Source: Paracoccus ravus
Lineage (GTDB): Bacteria; Pseudomonadota; Alphaproteobacteria; Rhodobacterales; Rhodobacteraceae
DNA: 64,000 nt
Direction of reading: 5' to 3'
Assembly (NCBI RefSeq): GCF_004522175.1
Contig: NZ_SDEB01000006.1
Location: forward strand, 1-64,000
Part shown: in pieces, positions 1 through 8,777 of the stretch
How positions within the stretch are numbered: the stretch's first letter is position 1
Layout: the number at the start of each line of letters is the position of its first letter
Program-made: the position numbers and the translations under genes
Notes under the pieces: generated by a model
Told to the model about the DNA's origin: nothing
The model's input: the letters and a program-made list of their open reading frames with translations, nothing else
Databases searched by the model: none

Positions 1-1
1 C

Positions 2-106
2 GCTAAAATCAAGGAATTCAGATCTATAGCCACGCGCTATGAAAAGACGGCCTGCAGTTACGCCGCCAATTGGTATCTCGTCGCGACCATCATCGCTTCA
101 CGATGA
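2..106 (+). pseudogene. IS5-family transposase, C-terminal remnant
   Basis: The frame starting at base 2 is open from the window edge for 34 codons to TGA at 104-106. The peptide contains RSIATRYEKTA followed by a short hydrophobic tail (YLVATIIASR), which is the typical end of IS5/IS427-group transposases. About 15 bases later (107-123) comes a candidate terminal inverted repeat ending at CTAG (120-123), the target preferred by that group. Whether the 5' part is intact lies outside the window. I can see only the end of the gene, so it may be part of an intact copy. Confidence 0.75.
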
Positions 107-123
107 ATGTCCACAGGCCCTAG
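107..123. repeat. Probable right terminal inverted repeat of the IS5-family element
   Basis: Read on the minus strand the end is CTAGGGCCTGTGGACAT. It resembles CTAGGCGGTGTTGACA at 24446-24461, where a second IS5-family transposase fragment begins. The partner end of this copy is outside the window. Confidence 0.5.
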
Positions 124-175
124 ATGAACTATGCTCTCAAACCATCGTCGAGGCGGGACGATTTTCCGAAACCCG

Positions 176-1018
176 CTAAAACAGATCCTCGTGGCCGAGC
201 AGTTGGTTCATCGACGTCGAGGGGTCGGTGCAACCGGCATCGCCGACGATACGCGCCGGAACCCCGGCGACGGTCTTGCAGGGCGGAACCTCGTTCAGCA
301 CGACTGAACCCGCGGCGATCCGCGAATGATGGCCTATCCGGATATTGCCCAGCACCTTTGCCCCCGCACCGATCATCACGCCATTCCCGATCTTGGGATG
401 CCGGTCGCCATCCTCCTTGCCGGTACCGCCCAGCGTGACGGAATGCAGCATCGAGACGTCGTTTCCGACCACCGCAGTCTCGCCGATGACGATCGAATGT
501 GCATGATCGATCATCACGCCGGTGCCGATCTTGGCCGCCGGATGAATATCCACACCGAATACTTCCGAGCAACGCATCTGCACGAAATACGCCATGTCAT
601 ACCGACCCTGCTGCCACAGCCAATGTCCGATCCGGTAAGCCTGAAGCGCCTGATAGCCCTTGAAGAACAGGATGGGCTGCATCAACCGGTGGGTGGCCGG
701 ATCGCGCTCATAAACAGCAAGCAGATCGGCCTGCCCGGCCCGCGCGAGTTCCGGCGCGCGCGCGAATGCGTCATCCGCGATCTCGCGCAGGATCTGTTCG
801 CTCATCTCGCGCGAGGCGAGTTTCAGCGAAAACCGATAGGCCAGAGCCGCCTCGAATGTCGAATGGTGCAGGAGCCCTGCGTGAATCAAAGCCCCAAGCA
901 AGGGCTCGTCCTTGACCGCGACCCGCGCCTCGCACTGGATTCGTGCCCAGACCGAGACGCGAGATTCCTCTCCCGTCTCGTCAATGAGCGGTTGAACTAG
1001 TTCCTTGTGCAGGTTCAT
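176..1018 (-). CDS. cysE: Serine O-acetyltransferase
   Basis: A 280-residue enzyme that transfers acetyl from acetyl-CoA to L-serine, giving O-acetylserine for cytoplasmic cysteine synthesis. The N-terminal half is the helical SATase domain. The C-terminal half is a left-handed parallel beta-helix built from hexapeptide repeats (DIHPAAKIGTGVMIDHAHSIVIGE and following), with the conserved catalytic-type Asp-His pair in IDHAHSIVIGE. The ATG at 1018 (MNLHKEL) fits the family N-terminus; the frame stays open further upstream but shows no homology there. It lies 68 bases downstream of the last GTA-linked gene, in the same orientation. A cysE gene beside the GTA cluster is a recurrent arrangement in Rhodobacterales. 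The serine deaminase gene at 39.4 kb uses the same substrate. Confidence 0.93.
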   Translation of the reverse strand: MNLHKELVQPLIDETGEESRVSVWARIQCEARVAVKDEPLLGALIHAGLLHHSTFEAALAYRFSLKLASREMSEQILREIADDAFARAPELARAGQADLLAVYERDPATHRLMQPILFFKGYQALQAYRIGHWLWQQGRYDMAYFVQMRCSEVFGVDIHPAAKIGTGVMIDHAHSIVIGETAVVGNDVSMLHSVTLGGTGKEDGDRHPKIGNGVMIGAGAKVLGNIRIGHHSRIAAGSVVLNEVPPCKTVAGVPARIVGDAGCTDPSTSMNQLLGHEDLF

Positions 1019-1086
1019 CGTGCCACGCCTGTCAAAACGGTTGGGCATAGATCTTAACCGAAAGCGACAGGTACCGAAACCCTTCC

Positions 1087-1800
1087 TCAATCGGGAAGCC
1101 TGAGCTCCCACCAATGGAGGACCACCCGCACCTTGCCCCCCGAGAATTGCCCTCCGGCCGCGGTCAGCTGCAATGGGCTGGGGCTCCAATAGGTCATCGG
1201 CGCGCTCAGGATACCCCGCGACCAGGAGCCGGCGGCCTTGCCCAGCCCTTCGCCGAAGCGGTTCAACGCCTCGGGATGGCCTAGCGACCAGGAAGTCAGC
1301 GAACCCGTTATCGCGTTCAGGACGCGCGCCGTGGCCCCGATCACCATGGCCCCCGCCGGAATTGCCATGCCGGTCGCGAAACTCGGCCCCGTGCCCAGGG
1401 TGATATCCTCGAAATCCTGGCCCGCGATCATGCCCGAGCCATGGGCGCCAAGGCTGACTGCGCCCACCACCCAGCCAGAGCCGTCATGAATCGCCGATTG
1501 GCCCCGATCCGCAATCCACGCCCGGCGACCAAATCCCGGCTCGACAAAGACCCAGCCCCCATTCATCGCAATGGCGATCTTGCCGGACTGCCCTTCCCAT
1601 GCGTTGACGGCCCCTTGCGGCACGGCCCAGCACTGCCCTTCGATGACTGGGCTTGGCGGAGTCGTGCGGGTCGTTCCCTGCAGCACCAGATCGACCAGCC
1701 CGTCTATCCGCACCAGAGCGTCGTTCACGGTGACATGTTTCTGCGCCTGCGCGGGCATGAGCAATGGTAGGCCGAAATTTGCGGTCGCATTCTCAGACAT
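1087..1800 (-). CDS. DUF2793 domain protein, GTA-linked probable fibre/spike protein
   Basis: This 237-residue protein matches the DUF2793 pattern: an N-terminal FGLPLLMPAQAQKHVTVNDAL segment followed by repeated short beta-rich pieces around WEGQSGKIAIAMNGGWVFV. In Rhodobacter capsulatus, head-spike proteins carrying this type of domain are encoded away from the main GTA cluster. Here the gene sits at the end of the cluster and its start overlaps the stop of the g15-like gene by 8 bases, which implies translational coupling. The C-terminal half (about residues 120-237) looks like a beta-rich carbohydrate-binding or adhesion module. The role in cell attachment is inference from position and domain. 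Confidence 0.75.
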   Translation of the reverse strand: MSENATANFGLPLLMPAQAQKHVTVNDALVRIDGLVDLVLQGTTRTTPPSPVIEGQCWAVPQGAVNAWEGQSGKIAIAMNGGWVFVEPGFGRRAWIADRGQSAIHDGSGWVVGAVSLGAHGSGMIAGQDFEDITLGTGPSFATGMAIPAGAMVIGATARVLNAITGSLTSWSLGHPEALNRFGEGLGKAAGSWSRGILSAPMTYWSPSPLQLTAAGGQFSGGKVRVVLHWWELRLPD

Positions 1801-4800
1801 TTATGTCGATCCTCGCTGATGGGCCCGGCCCGAAAACATCCGAAAGCTGGGCGACCTCGATGGTAAAGGCGCCGCCCGCACGGGCGGCGGTCCAGATAGC
1901 GGGCGCGATGCTCCAACGCGGTTCACTGGTCATGGCTTGGGCCAGAACCGCGCCGTTCTGCACCAGTCGGACGGAATAGATCTCGCGGCTTTCGCCTAGC
2001 GGCACCTCCGGCCCGTCCCAATTGTCGCCCTGAATGCGGGTCCGTCGGATCCACGAGACCGTGCCGTCTGAGATCGCAAGGTGGCAGGGCGAGAGGGGGC
2101 GTAGCCCCACCCCACGAAACGCAGCCGAGATGGTCCGATAGCTCGCATCATCCGGACTGCGGCTTGCCGGACCGATCCGCCAATGCCGAATCTGGTTTCG
2201 CGCCGTCGGTGCAAGATCGACCTGCGTCGGAGCGCCGTCCAGCAGGACGACAGTGCTTCCGGACGGCCAGACCGGGGGCATGAGGGCGTCGGTACCGGCC
2301 TGTCCGCGCAAACGCGTCGAGATTTCCCACACACCCGTCGCGACCAGTCGCGCATCCCGAAATTGCATCAACTCCCAGTCTTCGGAGGAACCATCGCCGA
2401 TCGCGAGCAGGTTCGCCCCTCCGAGCAGCGCAGTCAGACTTGCTGAGTCGATGTCTCCCCCCTTGAGCCGGACCCGCAAAGGCGGCCCCAGATCCCAAAG
2501 GCCCGGACGGGCGGCATCAAGCGGAGCCAAAGTGGTTCCGATGATCGACGATCGGGGCAGCGTCAGGTTCGGGGCATATCCGCCATCGACTTCCGTCGCC
2601 ATCCATGCTGCGACTGCACTTGGCCAAGGCGTGGCAGAGACCGCCAGATGTGGTGCATGGGCGATCTCATCCCCCCTGAGAAGCGGCAGATCCAAAAAGA
2701 GCGGCAACACAGGAACAGGGGCCTGAAATGCCGCGAGCCGAGGCGCATCGGTCGTCTCGTGCGACGGCTCATAGCTGCCCGGTTCGACGCGAACAGCGTC
2801 CAGCACAAGCGCTTCGGCCCGTTCGATGCGGTCTATGCGCCAGCGGCGCGGTCCGCCCACACCCTCGTCGAACCGGACAACATCCCCCACATGCAGATCC
2901 GATCGCGATGGAGGCAAGACAAATCGCATCCCGTCGCGCGCGACCAATGTCTCGGCCAACCAGCGCCCGACCAGCGCCTGTCCCTCTTGACGGGTGAGCG
3001 CCATTGACAACTCGCTCTCCGAAACCGCGAGAAACTCGGCACCCGGCAAAACGGATTCGGTCGCACGGACGGCGTAATCCGCACCGGATTCGACATAGGT
3101 CAGCCTCACCCGACCAGCCACCTCACCTGCATTGGCGCGCGAATACTCGATTGGTCCCGAATCACCGTTCTGCGCCAGTTCATCCGGGCCAAGATCGATA
3201 TCGACACGGGCATCGCGCATGCGAAAGCGCAATGTCCCGTCACCTTCCACGGCATCAAAGCCATATGCCAACATCAAGGGCTGCAAGGCCGCCCGGCCAC
3301 TTTCAGAGCCGTTCACCGAATAGCCACGCACCAACCCGTAAAGCTCTTCCACGTCAAAAGCGACGACCCCGGCTTCGCGGCAGATATCGCCCACGACATC
3401 GGCCAATGGCACCGCGCCTGCCCGCCCATTCAGCCAATGTCCCCGCTCCCAGGCCGGTCCATCTGACCAGACATCCGTCCGTCCCGGAAATGCGGGGAAA
3501 GGCCGCGCATCCCAACACCATAGATGGGCGCGCGACATATCCACCATGTTTCCTGCAGCGGTCCGGCCATGGGCGCTCCTGACCGGGTTATTCGCGGCAT
3601 CGCACCAATACTCGGTCATCGCCCGGACATAGGCGGCCTGCATGAGGTCGTTGCGCTGACCATTCGAGAAATGCGGCAGTTGCGACTCCGAACTCATTGC
3701 ATCCAGAAACTTGTTGGGCTGGTTCGATCCCTTGTCGAGCGCCGCACATCCCATCTCGGTGAACCAGATCGGCTTCGATCCCGGTACCCAGGGGCTGGGC
3801 CGATCACTCCGTACACCCCCGACGCGCTCATGGTGCTCGTTCAGCCACCAGTTGCGAATATCCTTGTATCGCCACAGCCAATGTTCATGAAACAAACCGT
3901 CATGGATCGGCGTCCTGCGCTGCGCCAGGCGGTCGGCGTCGCTTGCGTAAAACCAATCATAGCCTTCGCCAGCAGAAACATTTCGGCGCAGGTAAGCCGG
4001 ATTTTCGACGCGCCCCCAGACGGCATCGGCATGATCCTCGCCATCGCGCCAATCCGACAGGGGCATGTAATTGTCGATTCCGATGAAATCGATGTTTTCA
4101 TCCGCCCAGAGGCTGTCGAGATGGAAATACGCATCTCCGTTGCCGGGCTGGTATCCGAAATATTCCGACCAGTCCGCAGCATAGCCCAGCAGAACATTTT
4201 CGCCTAGGATGGCACGGACATCTGCGGCAAGACGGCAAAGCTCGGCCACGGCAGGAAAGCTTTGGTTCCGACCCTGAACCTGTGTCAGGCCAACCATCTC
4301 GGAGCCGATGAGAAAGGCGTCGAGTCCCCCTGCCTCGGCACAAAGATGCGCGTAATGCAGAATGAAACGCCGATACGACCATTCCTCCGGCCCATGATAA
4401 TGCACCTCGCCATTCGCCCGCGAAAAATCCTGCGGCCGCGCCGTTCCGAAAAACCGCGCCACCTCAGCCTCTGCGATCTCGGTTCCGGCTGGGCTGCCCG
4501 AGAGCCCCGGAGCCAGACTGGTCGTGATCCGTCCACGCCAAGGCATCGCGGGCTGCCCCGTCTCGCCGCGCCAAGGGTCGAGCAGGTCATTGCCGTCCAG
4601 CTGCTCCATGAGGATGAAAGGATAGAAGACCGCCTTTCGCCCGCTGGCGGCGATGGTGCGGAGTGCCTCGATCACCGAGCGATCCGACGGAGTGCCGCCA
4701 TAGATCGGGCGATCGTCTATGCGGGCGACCACTTCAGCTTCGGCGCGGTCAATCCCGCCTGCGCGCCAGGGCATTTCCTCGCCGTCGCGCGCGCGATCCT

Positions 4801-5683
4801 CGACCTTGGGCCGGATCCGGCAGCGATCGATGGGGAGATCGTCCCCAAACCACGAGACCACGAGCGAGACCGATCCGACATTCGGCAATTCGCGACCGAG
4901 CGTCGCCAAGGACGCGCCAAGATCGGTTCCGGAATAAGGCGTGTTGCGATTGACGACCTGCCCTTCACCCAATCCGAAATCGTGGCTTACAGGCGTGGTT
5001 GCCAGAGCATACTCTCCCGTCCCCGGTATAAGGGCTACGGCCTGGACCTCACGCGACAGGCCCCGCCCCTGCTTTGCCCGCCGGGTCACCTCAAAGGAAA
5101 GTTGGGGAACCCGGTTCCCCCAGCGTTCCAAACCCAGTTCCTCCAAGACGACATAGGCGATCCCGCGATAGGCTGGGGCCGCATCACCTTCATGGGCCGC
5201 AATCGCGGGATCGGGCAGTTGTTCTTCGTCCCCCAGATAGATCCGCATGTTCAGTTCGTCGGGAGAAAGCTCTTCTCCATCCGCCCAGACCCGGCCGATC
5301 CCGAGGATCGGGCCTTCGCATAGCGCAAGGGCAAAGCTCAGCCGGTATCCGACCTGCGTGACGCTGGGCGCGGAGCCCTTGCCCCCGCCCTGCTTGCGCC
5401 GGGTTTCCACCAGAGGACCGGCCCAGATGGTATGGCCCGGAATCCGCATCTGGCCCCAAAGCCTGGGAATTGCCGCTCCTTCGCCGGCGGTCTGGATGCG
5501 CAGACGATCGACCCGCCCCGTCTCGACGGCGTTGGAGCCAGACCCCAGCAGACGCTGGTCGATGACGCGGCCAACCGCCGCCCCGACGGCGCGGCCGATC
5601 ACTGCCCCCGACAGTCCGAGCACGGTGCCGCCAAAGCCGGCACCAAGCGAGGCACCCGCCGCAGCCAACATTAAAGTCGCCAT
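1793..5683 (-). CDS. GTA tail-tip 'megatron' protein (g15), TIM-barrel-like
   Basis: The 1296-residue length matches the very large g15 protein of the Rhodobacter GTA. The N-terminus (residues 1-50) is a Gly/Ala-rich hydrophobic segment. Roughly residues 350-740 form the GTA TIM-barrel-like domain, including FLIGSEMVGLTQVQG and KPIWFTEMGCAALDKGSNQPN. The remainder resembles phage tail-tip components with beta domains. By family knowledge it closes the tail baseplate and contacts the recipient envelope. The ATG at 5683 has GAGGGG upstream and lies 12 bases after the NlpC/P60 gene. The frame is open throughout. Confidence 0.93.
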   Translation of the reverse strand: MATLMLAAAGASLGAGFGGTVLGLSGAVIGRAVGAAVGRVIDQRLLGSGSNAVETGRVDRLRIQTAGEGAAIPRLWGQMRIPGHTIWAGPLVETRRKQGGGKGSAPSVTQVGYRLSFALALCEGPILGIGRVWADGEELSPDELNMRIYLGDEEQLPDPAIAAHEGDAAPAYRGIAYVVLEELGLERWGNRVPQLSFEVTRRAKQGRGLSREVQAVALIPGTGEYALATTPVSHDFGLGEGQVVNRNTPYSGTDLGASLATLGRELPNVGSVSLVVSWFGDDLPIDRCRIRPKVEDRARDGEEMPWRAGGIDRAEAEVVARIDDRPIYGGTPSDRSVIEALRTIAASGRKAVFYPFILMEQLDGNDLLDPWRGETGQPAMPWRGRITTSLAPGLSGSPAGTEIAEAEVARFFGTARPQDFSRANGEVHYHGPEEWSYRRFILHYAHLCAEAGGLDAFLIGSEMVGLTQVQGRNQSFPAVAELCRLAADVRAILGENVLLGYAADWSEYFGYQPGNGDAYFHLDSLWADENIDFIGIDNYMPLSDWRDGEDHADAVWGRVENPAYLRRNVSAGEGYDWFYASDADRLAQRRTPIHDGLFHEHWLWRYKDIRNWWLNEHHERVGGVRSDRPSPWVPGSKPIWFTEMGCAALDKGSNQPNKFLDAMSSESQLPHFSNGQRNDLMQAAYVRAMTEYWCDAANNPVRSAHGRTAAGNMVDMSRAHLWCWDARPFPAFPGRTDVWSDGPAWERGHWLNGRAGAVPLADVVGDICREAGVVAFDVEELYGLVRGYSVNGSESGRAALQPLMLAYGFDAVEGDGTLRFRMRDARVDIDLGPDELAQNGDSGPIEYSRANAGEVAGRVRLTYVESGADYAVRATESVLPGAEFLAVSESELSMALTRQEGQALVGRWLAETLVARDGMRFVLPPSRSDLHVGDVVRFDEGVGGPRRWRIDRIERAEALVLDAVRVEPGSYEPSHETTDAPRLAAFQAPVPVLPLFLDLPLLRGDEIAHAPHLAVSATPWPSAVAAWMATEVDGGYAPNLTLPRSSIIGTTLAPLDAARPGLWDLGPPLRVRLKGGDIDSASLTALLGGANLLAIGDGSSEDWELMQFRDARLVATGVWEISTRLRGQAGTDALMPPVWPSGSTVVLLDGAPTQVDLAPTARNQIRHWRIGPASRSPDDASYRTISAAFRGVGLRPLSPCHLAISDGTVSWIRRTRIQGDNWDGPEVPLGESREIYSVRLVQNGAVLAQAMTSEPRWSIAPAIWTAARAGGAFTIEVAQLSDVFGPGPSARIDINV

Positions 5684-5695
5684 TGCGCTATCCCC

Positions 5696-6124
5696 TCAAG
5701 ATGTCTGCGGAAAGCGGAACCGCCCGACAATCCGCGAGCGCCATGGCGACGAAAGAGGACTTTCGACGACACCATGCCGATCATATGCGTGAATGAAACT
5801 CGCAACTCTGCCGATTTCGCCCTGCACGCCCATGTGCTTCGCCACGGCTCCCGGACGCATGCGAAAAATCAGCACATCCCCCGGCGCGGCGTCTTTGGCG
5901 ACAATTAGGACCCGTCGTGCTCCGGCAAGAAGAAGCTCCTCGCCGCCCGTCTCGCCCCAATCGGGCGTGTAAGGTGGCAGAATTTCAGGCTCCGACCCCA
6001 GGCATTCCCGCCAGATGCCTCGGACAAGGCCAAGACAATCCGTTCCGCCATGTTTGAGCGAAGCCTGATGGACATAGGGCGTCCCGATCCAGCTTCGTGC
6101 GATATCCACGACGTTCGGGGTCAT
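5696..6124 (-). CDS. GTA NlpC/P60-family cell-wall peptidase (g14)
   Basis: A 142-residue NlpC/P60 cysteine peptidase that would open peptidoglycan during DNA delivery. The catalytic Cys is in GGTDCLGLVRG (Cys30), with a candidate His in AVAKHMGV. The chosen ATG at 6124 overlaps the stop of the preceding g13 gene as ATGA. The longer reading (to 6214) would run deep into g13 and adds no family sequence. The length is normal for the GTA version, which is a bare catalytic domain. Confidence 0.92.
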   Translation of the reverse strand: MTPNVVDIARSWIGTPYVHQASLKHGGTDCLGLVRGIWRECLGSEPEILPPYTPDWGETGGEELLLAGARRVLIVAKDAAPGDVLIFRMRPGAVAKHMGVQGEIGRVASFIHAYDRHGVVESPLSSPWRSRIVGRFRFPQTS

Positions 6125-6945
6125 CTGACCACCTGCGGGGCCAGAAGCCAGTCTTCGCTGGGCAAATGCGGAAATCCGCGAAAGTTCAGAAAATTGAGAA
6201 ACTTCAACCGACATGTCTCGGCGCGCTTGTCACATCCCGCTATCAGCCTGACCTTGTCGCCGGGAGCGGGACGAATGCCGAGACCCGCCCAAAGCTCGAC
6301 AGTGCGGCGCGAGCCCGAATTCGCGCTGTCCGACTTGACCACGCCGCGCAGCCCCTGTGCCGCGCCGTCCAGAACGATCATCTCGCCGCGTGAGAACCAC
6401 CCCTCTTCATGCCCCGCGCCACCAGAAAGAACGATGCGCTGTGCCTCATCGACGGAAACGACCTCGGCCTCGGCCGCATGGCTCGCGGATGTCAGATCCA
6501 CCCCACATTTCCGATCCCCCAGTTCAGCCGAACAGCGCGGATGATAGACGCGGCCCTGCGCACGGTTCAAAGGCTCGGAAAGGCCGCGCAGCTCTGCCCG
6601 GAACTGGACACCGCTATGGCTGACCTCGCCGATCCCGCCACGGAAGATCAACACGCGCCGGGACAGATCCTGCCAATCGACCTCCCATATGCGAATATCC
6701 GCGCCGTCCCAGCGGCCAGCCAACAGATCGACATCGCGTATCGCCTCATCCGAAAGCACCCCGACCGCTTCGCTATTGTCGACCGACAGACCCGTTCCCT
6801 GCGCAATGGCGCGCGCGTTCAGACCCGCCTCGGGACGAAAGGTCAGCCCGTCGAATTCAAAGGCGCAATCATGGTCCGTGAAGCCCAAGGCCATCCCGTC
6901 CGAACGGGATATGGCCCAGGCACGCGCAATCGTGTCGCCTTTCAT
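6121..6945 (-). CDS. GTA tail-tip hub protein (g13), DUF2163/BR0599 family
   Basis: A 274-residue member of the phage BR0599/DUF2163 family. The N-terminal RAWAISRSDGMALGFTDHD and the cysteine-containing middle and end are characteristic. Four cysteines stand in two pairs: C138 and C147 (YHPRCSAELGDRKCG), and C238 and C245 (GCDKRAETC). The related tail-tip proteins of lambdoid phages (gpL) and the R. capsulatus GTA hub bind an iron-sulfur cluster with such cysteines, so cluster binding is likely here. The gene is ATGA-coupled to both neighbours. Confidence 0.9.
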   Translation of the reverse strand: MKGDTIARAWAISRSDGMALGFTDHDCAFEFDGLTFRPEAGLNARAIAQGTGLSVDNSEAVGVLSDEAIRDVDLLAGRWDGADIRIWEVDWQDLSRRVLIFRGGIGEVSHSGVQFRAELRGLSEPLNRAQGRVYHPRCSAELGDRKCGVDLTSASHAAEAEVVSVDEAQRIVLSGGAGHEEGWFSRGEMIVLDGAAQGLRGVVKSDSANSGSRRTVELWAGLGIRPAPGDKVRLIAGCDKRAETCRLKFLNFLNFRGFPHLPSEDWLLAPQVVR

Positions 6946-7574
6946 GTCCGCACCTCGATGACAGGAATCTGTGGCATTTCCCCGGCTTGAAACGAAGCGA
7001 TCGAGACCGAGATTCGATCCGTGTCGAACCGAACCGGAACGTCGAATTCGAAGCCTGCCGTGATTTCGGCACCGGACGCAGGAGCCACCGAGAACGCCAA
7101 TTCGCCCGTTTCCAGATCGACCGAGAAATCGATGCCGGCATGAAGCTCAACTTTGCCGATGGCTGCCGTAACCGTGCCCGAAACCGGTTTACTGATGGGA
7201 CGCCAATATTGGCCCGGTCCCGACGGGTAGCATTTTCGCAAGGCGAAGCTGCGGCGAACGCCATCTCCCCGCCCGAGCGGCTGGTCCAGAGGCGAGACCT
7301 TGGAACTTGGCAGGCAGGATTTGTAATCGCCCCAATCTTTCCAGCGGAATCCGTGCAATTGACCGGCCCGCGCTTCGAAAAAGGCCAAAAGCTGCGCCAC
7401 GTCATCCAGTGAGCGCAGCCCCATCCCCGCGTCATAGCGGCGGCGCGAATGCGCCCAGGGGCTGCGGCGCTCTTCGTGGCCATTATTCAGCGCGACGATT
7501 TCGGTGCGTCGCTCGGGCCCGCCGACCGAACCAAAGGACAGGTTGGCGGGAAATCTGATCTCGTGGAACGCCAT
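6942..7574 (-). CDS. GTA distal tail protein (g12), DUF2460
   Basis: This 210-residue DUF2460/TIGR02217 protein starts with MAFHEIRFPANLSFGSVGGPERRTEIV-type sequence. It contains the conserved RRYDAGMGLRSLDDV and FRWKDWGDYKS motifs typical of the family. It forms the distal ring of the tail, between the tube and the g13 hub. It begins 3 bases after the tape-measure gene and its stop overlaps the g13 start (ATGA). Full length and intact. Confidence 0.9.
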   Translation of the reverse strand: MAFHEIRFPANLSFGSVGGPERRTEIVALNNGHEERRSPWAHSRRRYDAGMGLRSLDDVAQLLAFFEARAGQLHGFRWKDWGDYKSCLPSSKVSPLDQPLGRGDGVRRSFALRKCYPSGPGQYWRPISKPVSGTVTAAIGKVELHAGIDFSVDLETGELAFSVAPASGAEITAGFEFDVPVRFDTDRISVSIASFQAGEMPQIPVIEVRT

Positions 7575-7577
7575 GCC

Positions 7578-8219
7578 TCACCGGTTCCTTTCACCCTGCG
7601 CCAGGACGCGGGACAGCTGCGCGGCGATCTGGCTTTGCGAGCGGTGAAAGCCCGCAATGTCCGGCGTGGAAATATTGAACGTGACATTGACCGATCGCCC
7701 GCCGCCGGACGCCGCCACCCCCAGACGTCCATCGGCACCCCGCTGCAGGGGCATGATGGCCTCGGGCCCGGCCTCGCCCATCAGGCCCGTGGCGCCGCGC
7801 ATGGGAAAGTAGGTCGGCTGCGAGACGACGCCACCTTGCGCAAAGGCCATGACCCTGCCCTGCGTAAAGCTTCCGCCATTGGCAAAGGGCAGGATGCCCG
7901 AGACAAGGCTATTGCCGCCTTCGGCAATCGCGCCCGCCACCGCCTGCTGCACCGGCCGCAGCGCGATGGAAAGCACCGTGTCAGCCATGCTGCGGGCCAC
8001 CTCTTTCAGGGCATCGCTCAGCTTGCCTCCGTCCAGGGCAAGATCCGCGAATGCCGCGCGCAGACCGCGACCAATCCCGCCGCTCAGGATGCTGACCTCG
8101 CGGCTGGTGAACAGCATCGATTCGCGCAGACGTGCAAGCTCCCTGTCGAGGGCCATCGTGGCGAGGCGGCCCTCGCCCGCCGCGCCATCGGTTGTGTCGG
8201 TCTCATCGTGCCAGGTCAT
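7578..8219 (-). CDS. GTA tail tape measure protein (g11)
   Basis: At 213 residues it is very short for a tape measure, as is usual in GTAs with their short tails. The N-terminal part is helical. It is followed by FANGGSFTQGRVMAFAQGGVVSQPTYFPM and GLMGEAGPEAIMPLQRG, the signature C-terminal region of lambda-type tape measure proteins. The ATG at 8219 has a strong AAAGGAG seven bases upstream. An upstream in-frame ATG at 8240 lacks a ribosome site, so 8219 was chosen. Length sets tail length in this family. Confidence 0.9.
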   Translation of the reverse strand: MTWHDETDTTDGAAGEGRLATMALDRELARLRESMLFTSREVSILSGGIGRGLRAAFADLALDGGKLSDALKEVARSMADTVLSIALRPVQQAVAGAIAEGGNSLVSGILPFANGGSFTQGRVMAFAQGGVVSQPTYFPMRGATGLMGEAGPEAIMPLQRGADGRLGVAASGGGRSVNVTFNISTPDIAGFHRSQSQIAAQLSRVLAQGERNR

Positions 8220-8240
8220 GACGGCATCTCCTTTGAACAT

Positions 8241-8462
8241 TCATCCCGCAGCCTTGCCCGGCAGATCGGGAAATCTGTTGGACAGTTCCTCCAGTCGGCC
8301 GCGTGTCATCGCGCCCTGGTGGCCTTGCACCCCCAAAAGAAGCGCAAGTTCGCCGGGACTCAGAGACCAGAAATCCTGCGGCAAGAGGCCCAACCCGCCC
8401 CTCTGCGGCGGCCCCATCCCGGCGCGCATCAGCCCGGCCCAATCCAGCCCCCGCGCGCTCAT
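8241..8462 (-). CDS. GTA tail assembly chaperone-like small protein (g10.1)
   Basis: A 73-residue protein with the phage tail-assembly-chaperone motif FWSLSPGELALLLG, and an N-terminal LDWAGLMRAGMGPPQRGGLGLLP stretch. It overlaps the end of g10 as ATGA. In GTAs and many siphophages a small chaperone gene sits at exactly this place, between the tail tube gene and the tape measure gene. It is thought to bind the tape measure during tail assembly. Confidence 0.8.
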   Translation of the reverse strand: MSARGLDWAGLMRAGMGPPQRGGLGLLPQDFWSLSPGELALLLGVQGHQGAMTRGRLEELSNRFPDLPGKAAG

Positions 8463-8776
8463 GCCCCATCTGCTCGAAACGCGCGGGCCAGCAGAAGGGC
8501 GGCCAATTGCGCAGCTTGCACCGGCCCGCCACGAAACTGGGCGGCATTGAATTCCCCGACGCCACCGCCCCAGCCACCGCCACGCAGACCGGCAACCAGA
8601 ACCGCGATGACATCACGACTGGAAAACCGCCCGGCTTCAAACCGCTCGATCAGAGCGATCATGCTTTCCGCGCCGAGTTCGGCCTCCAACTCGGCCAGAG
8701 CGCCAAGGGTCAGCTTCGCCACATGAGGCCGCTCGTCGAGCCAGATTTCGACCTCGCCGGCCCAGGGATTGGCCAT
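8459..8776 (-). CDS. GTA g10 family protein
   Basis: This 105-residue protein belongs to the GTA-gp10 family, recognisable by MANPWAGEVEIWLDERPHVAKLTLGALAELEAELG. It contains a Gly-rich stretch near residue 65 (GLRGGGWGGGV). The ATG at 8776 lies one base beyond the end of the major tail protein gene. The longer reading to 8893 would overlap that gene and has no family sequence. Probable tail-assembly chaperone partner of the following gene; its exact role is unproven. Confidence 0.85.
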   Translation of the reverse strand: MANPWAGEVEIWLDERPHVAKLTLGALAELEAELGAESMIALIERFEAGRFSSRDVIAVLVAGLRGGGWGGGVGEFNAAQFRGGPVQAAQLAALLLARAFRADGA

Positions 8777-8777
8777 G

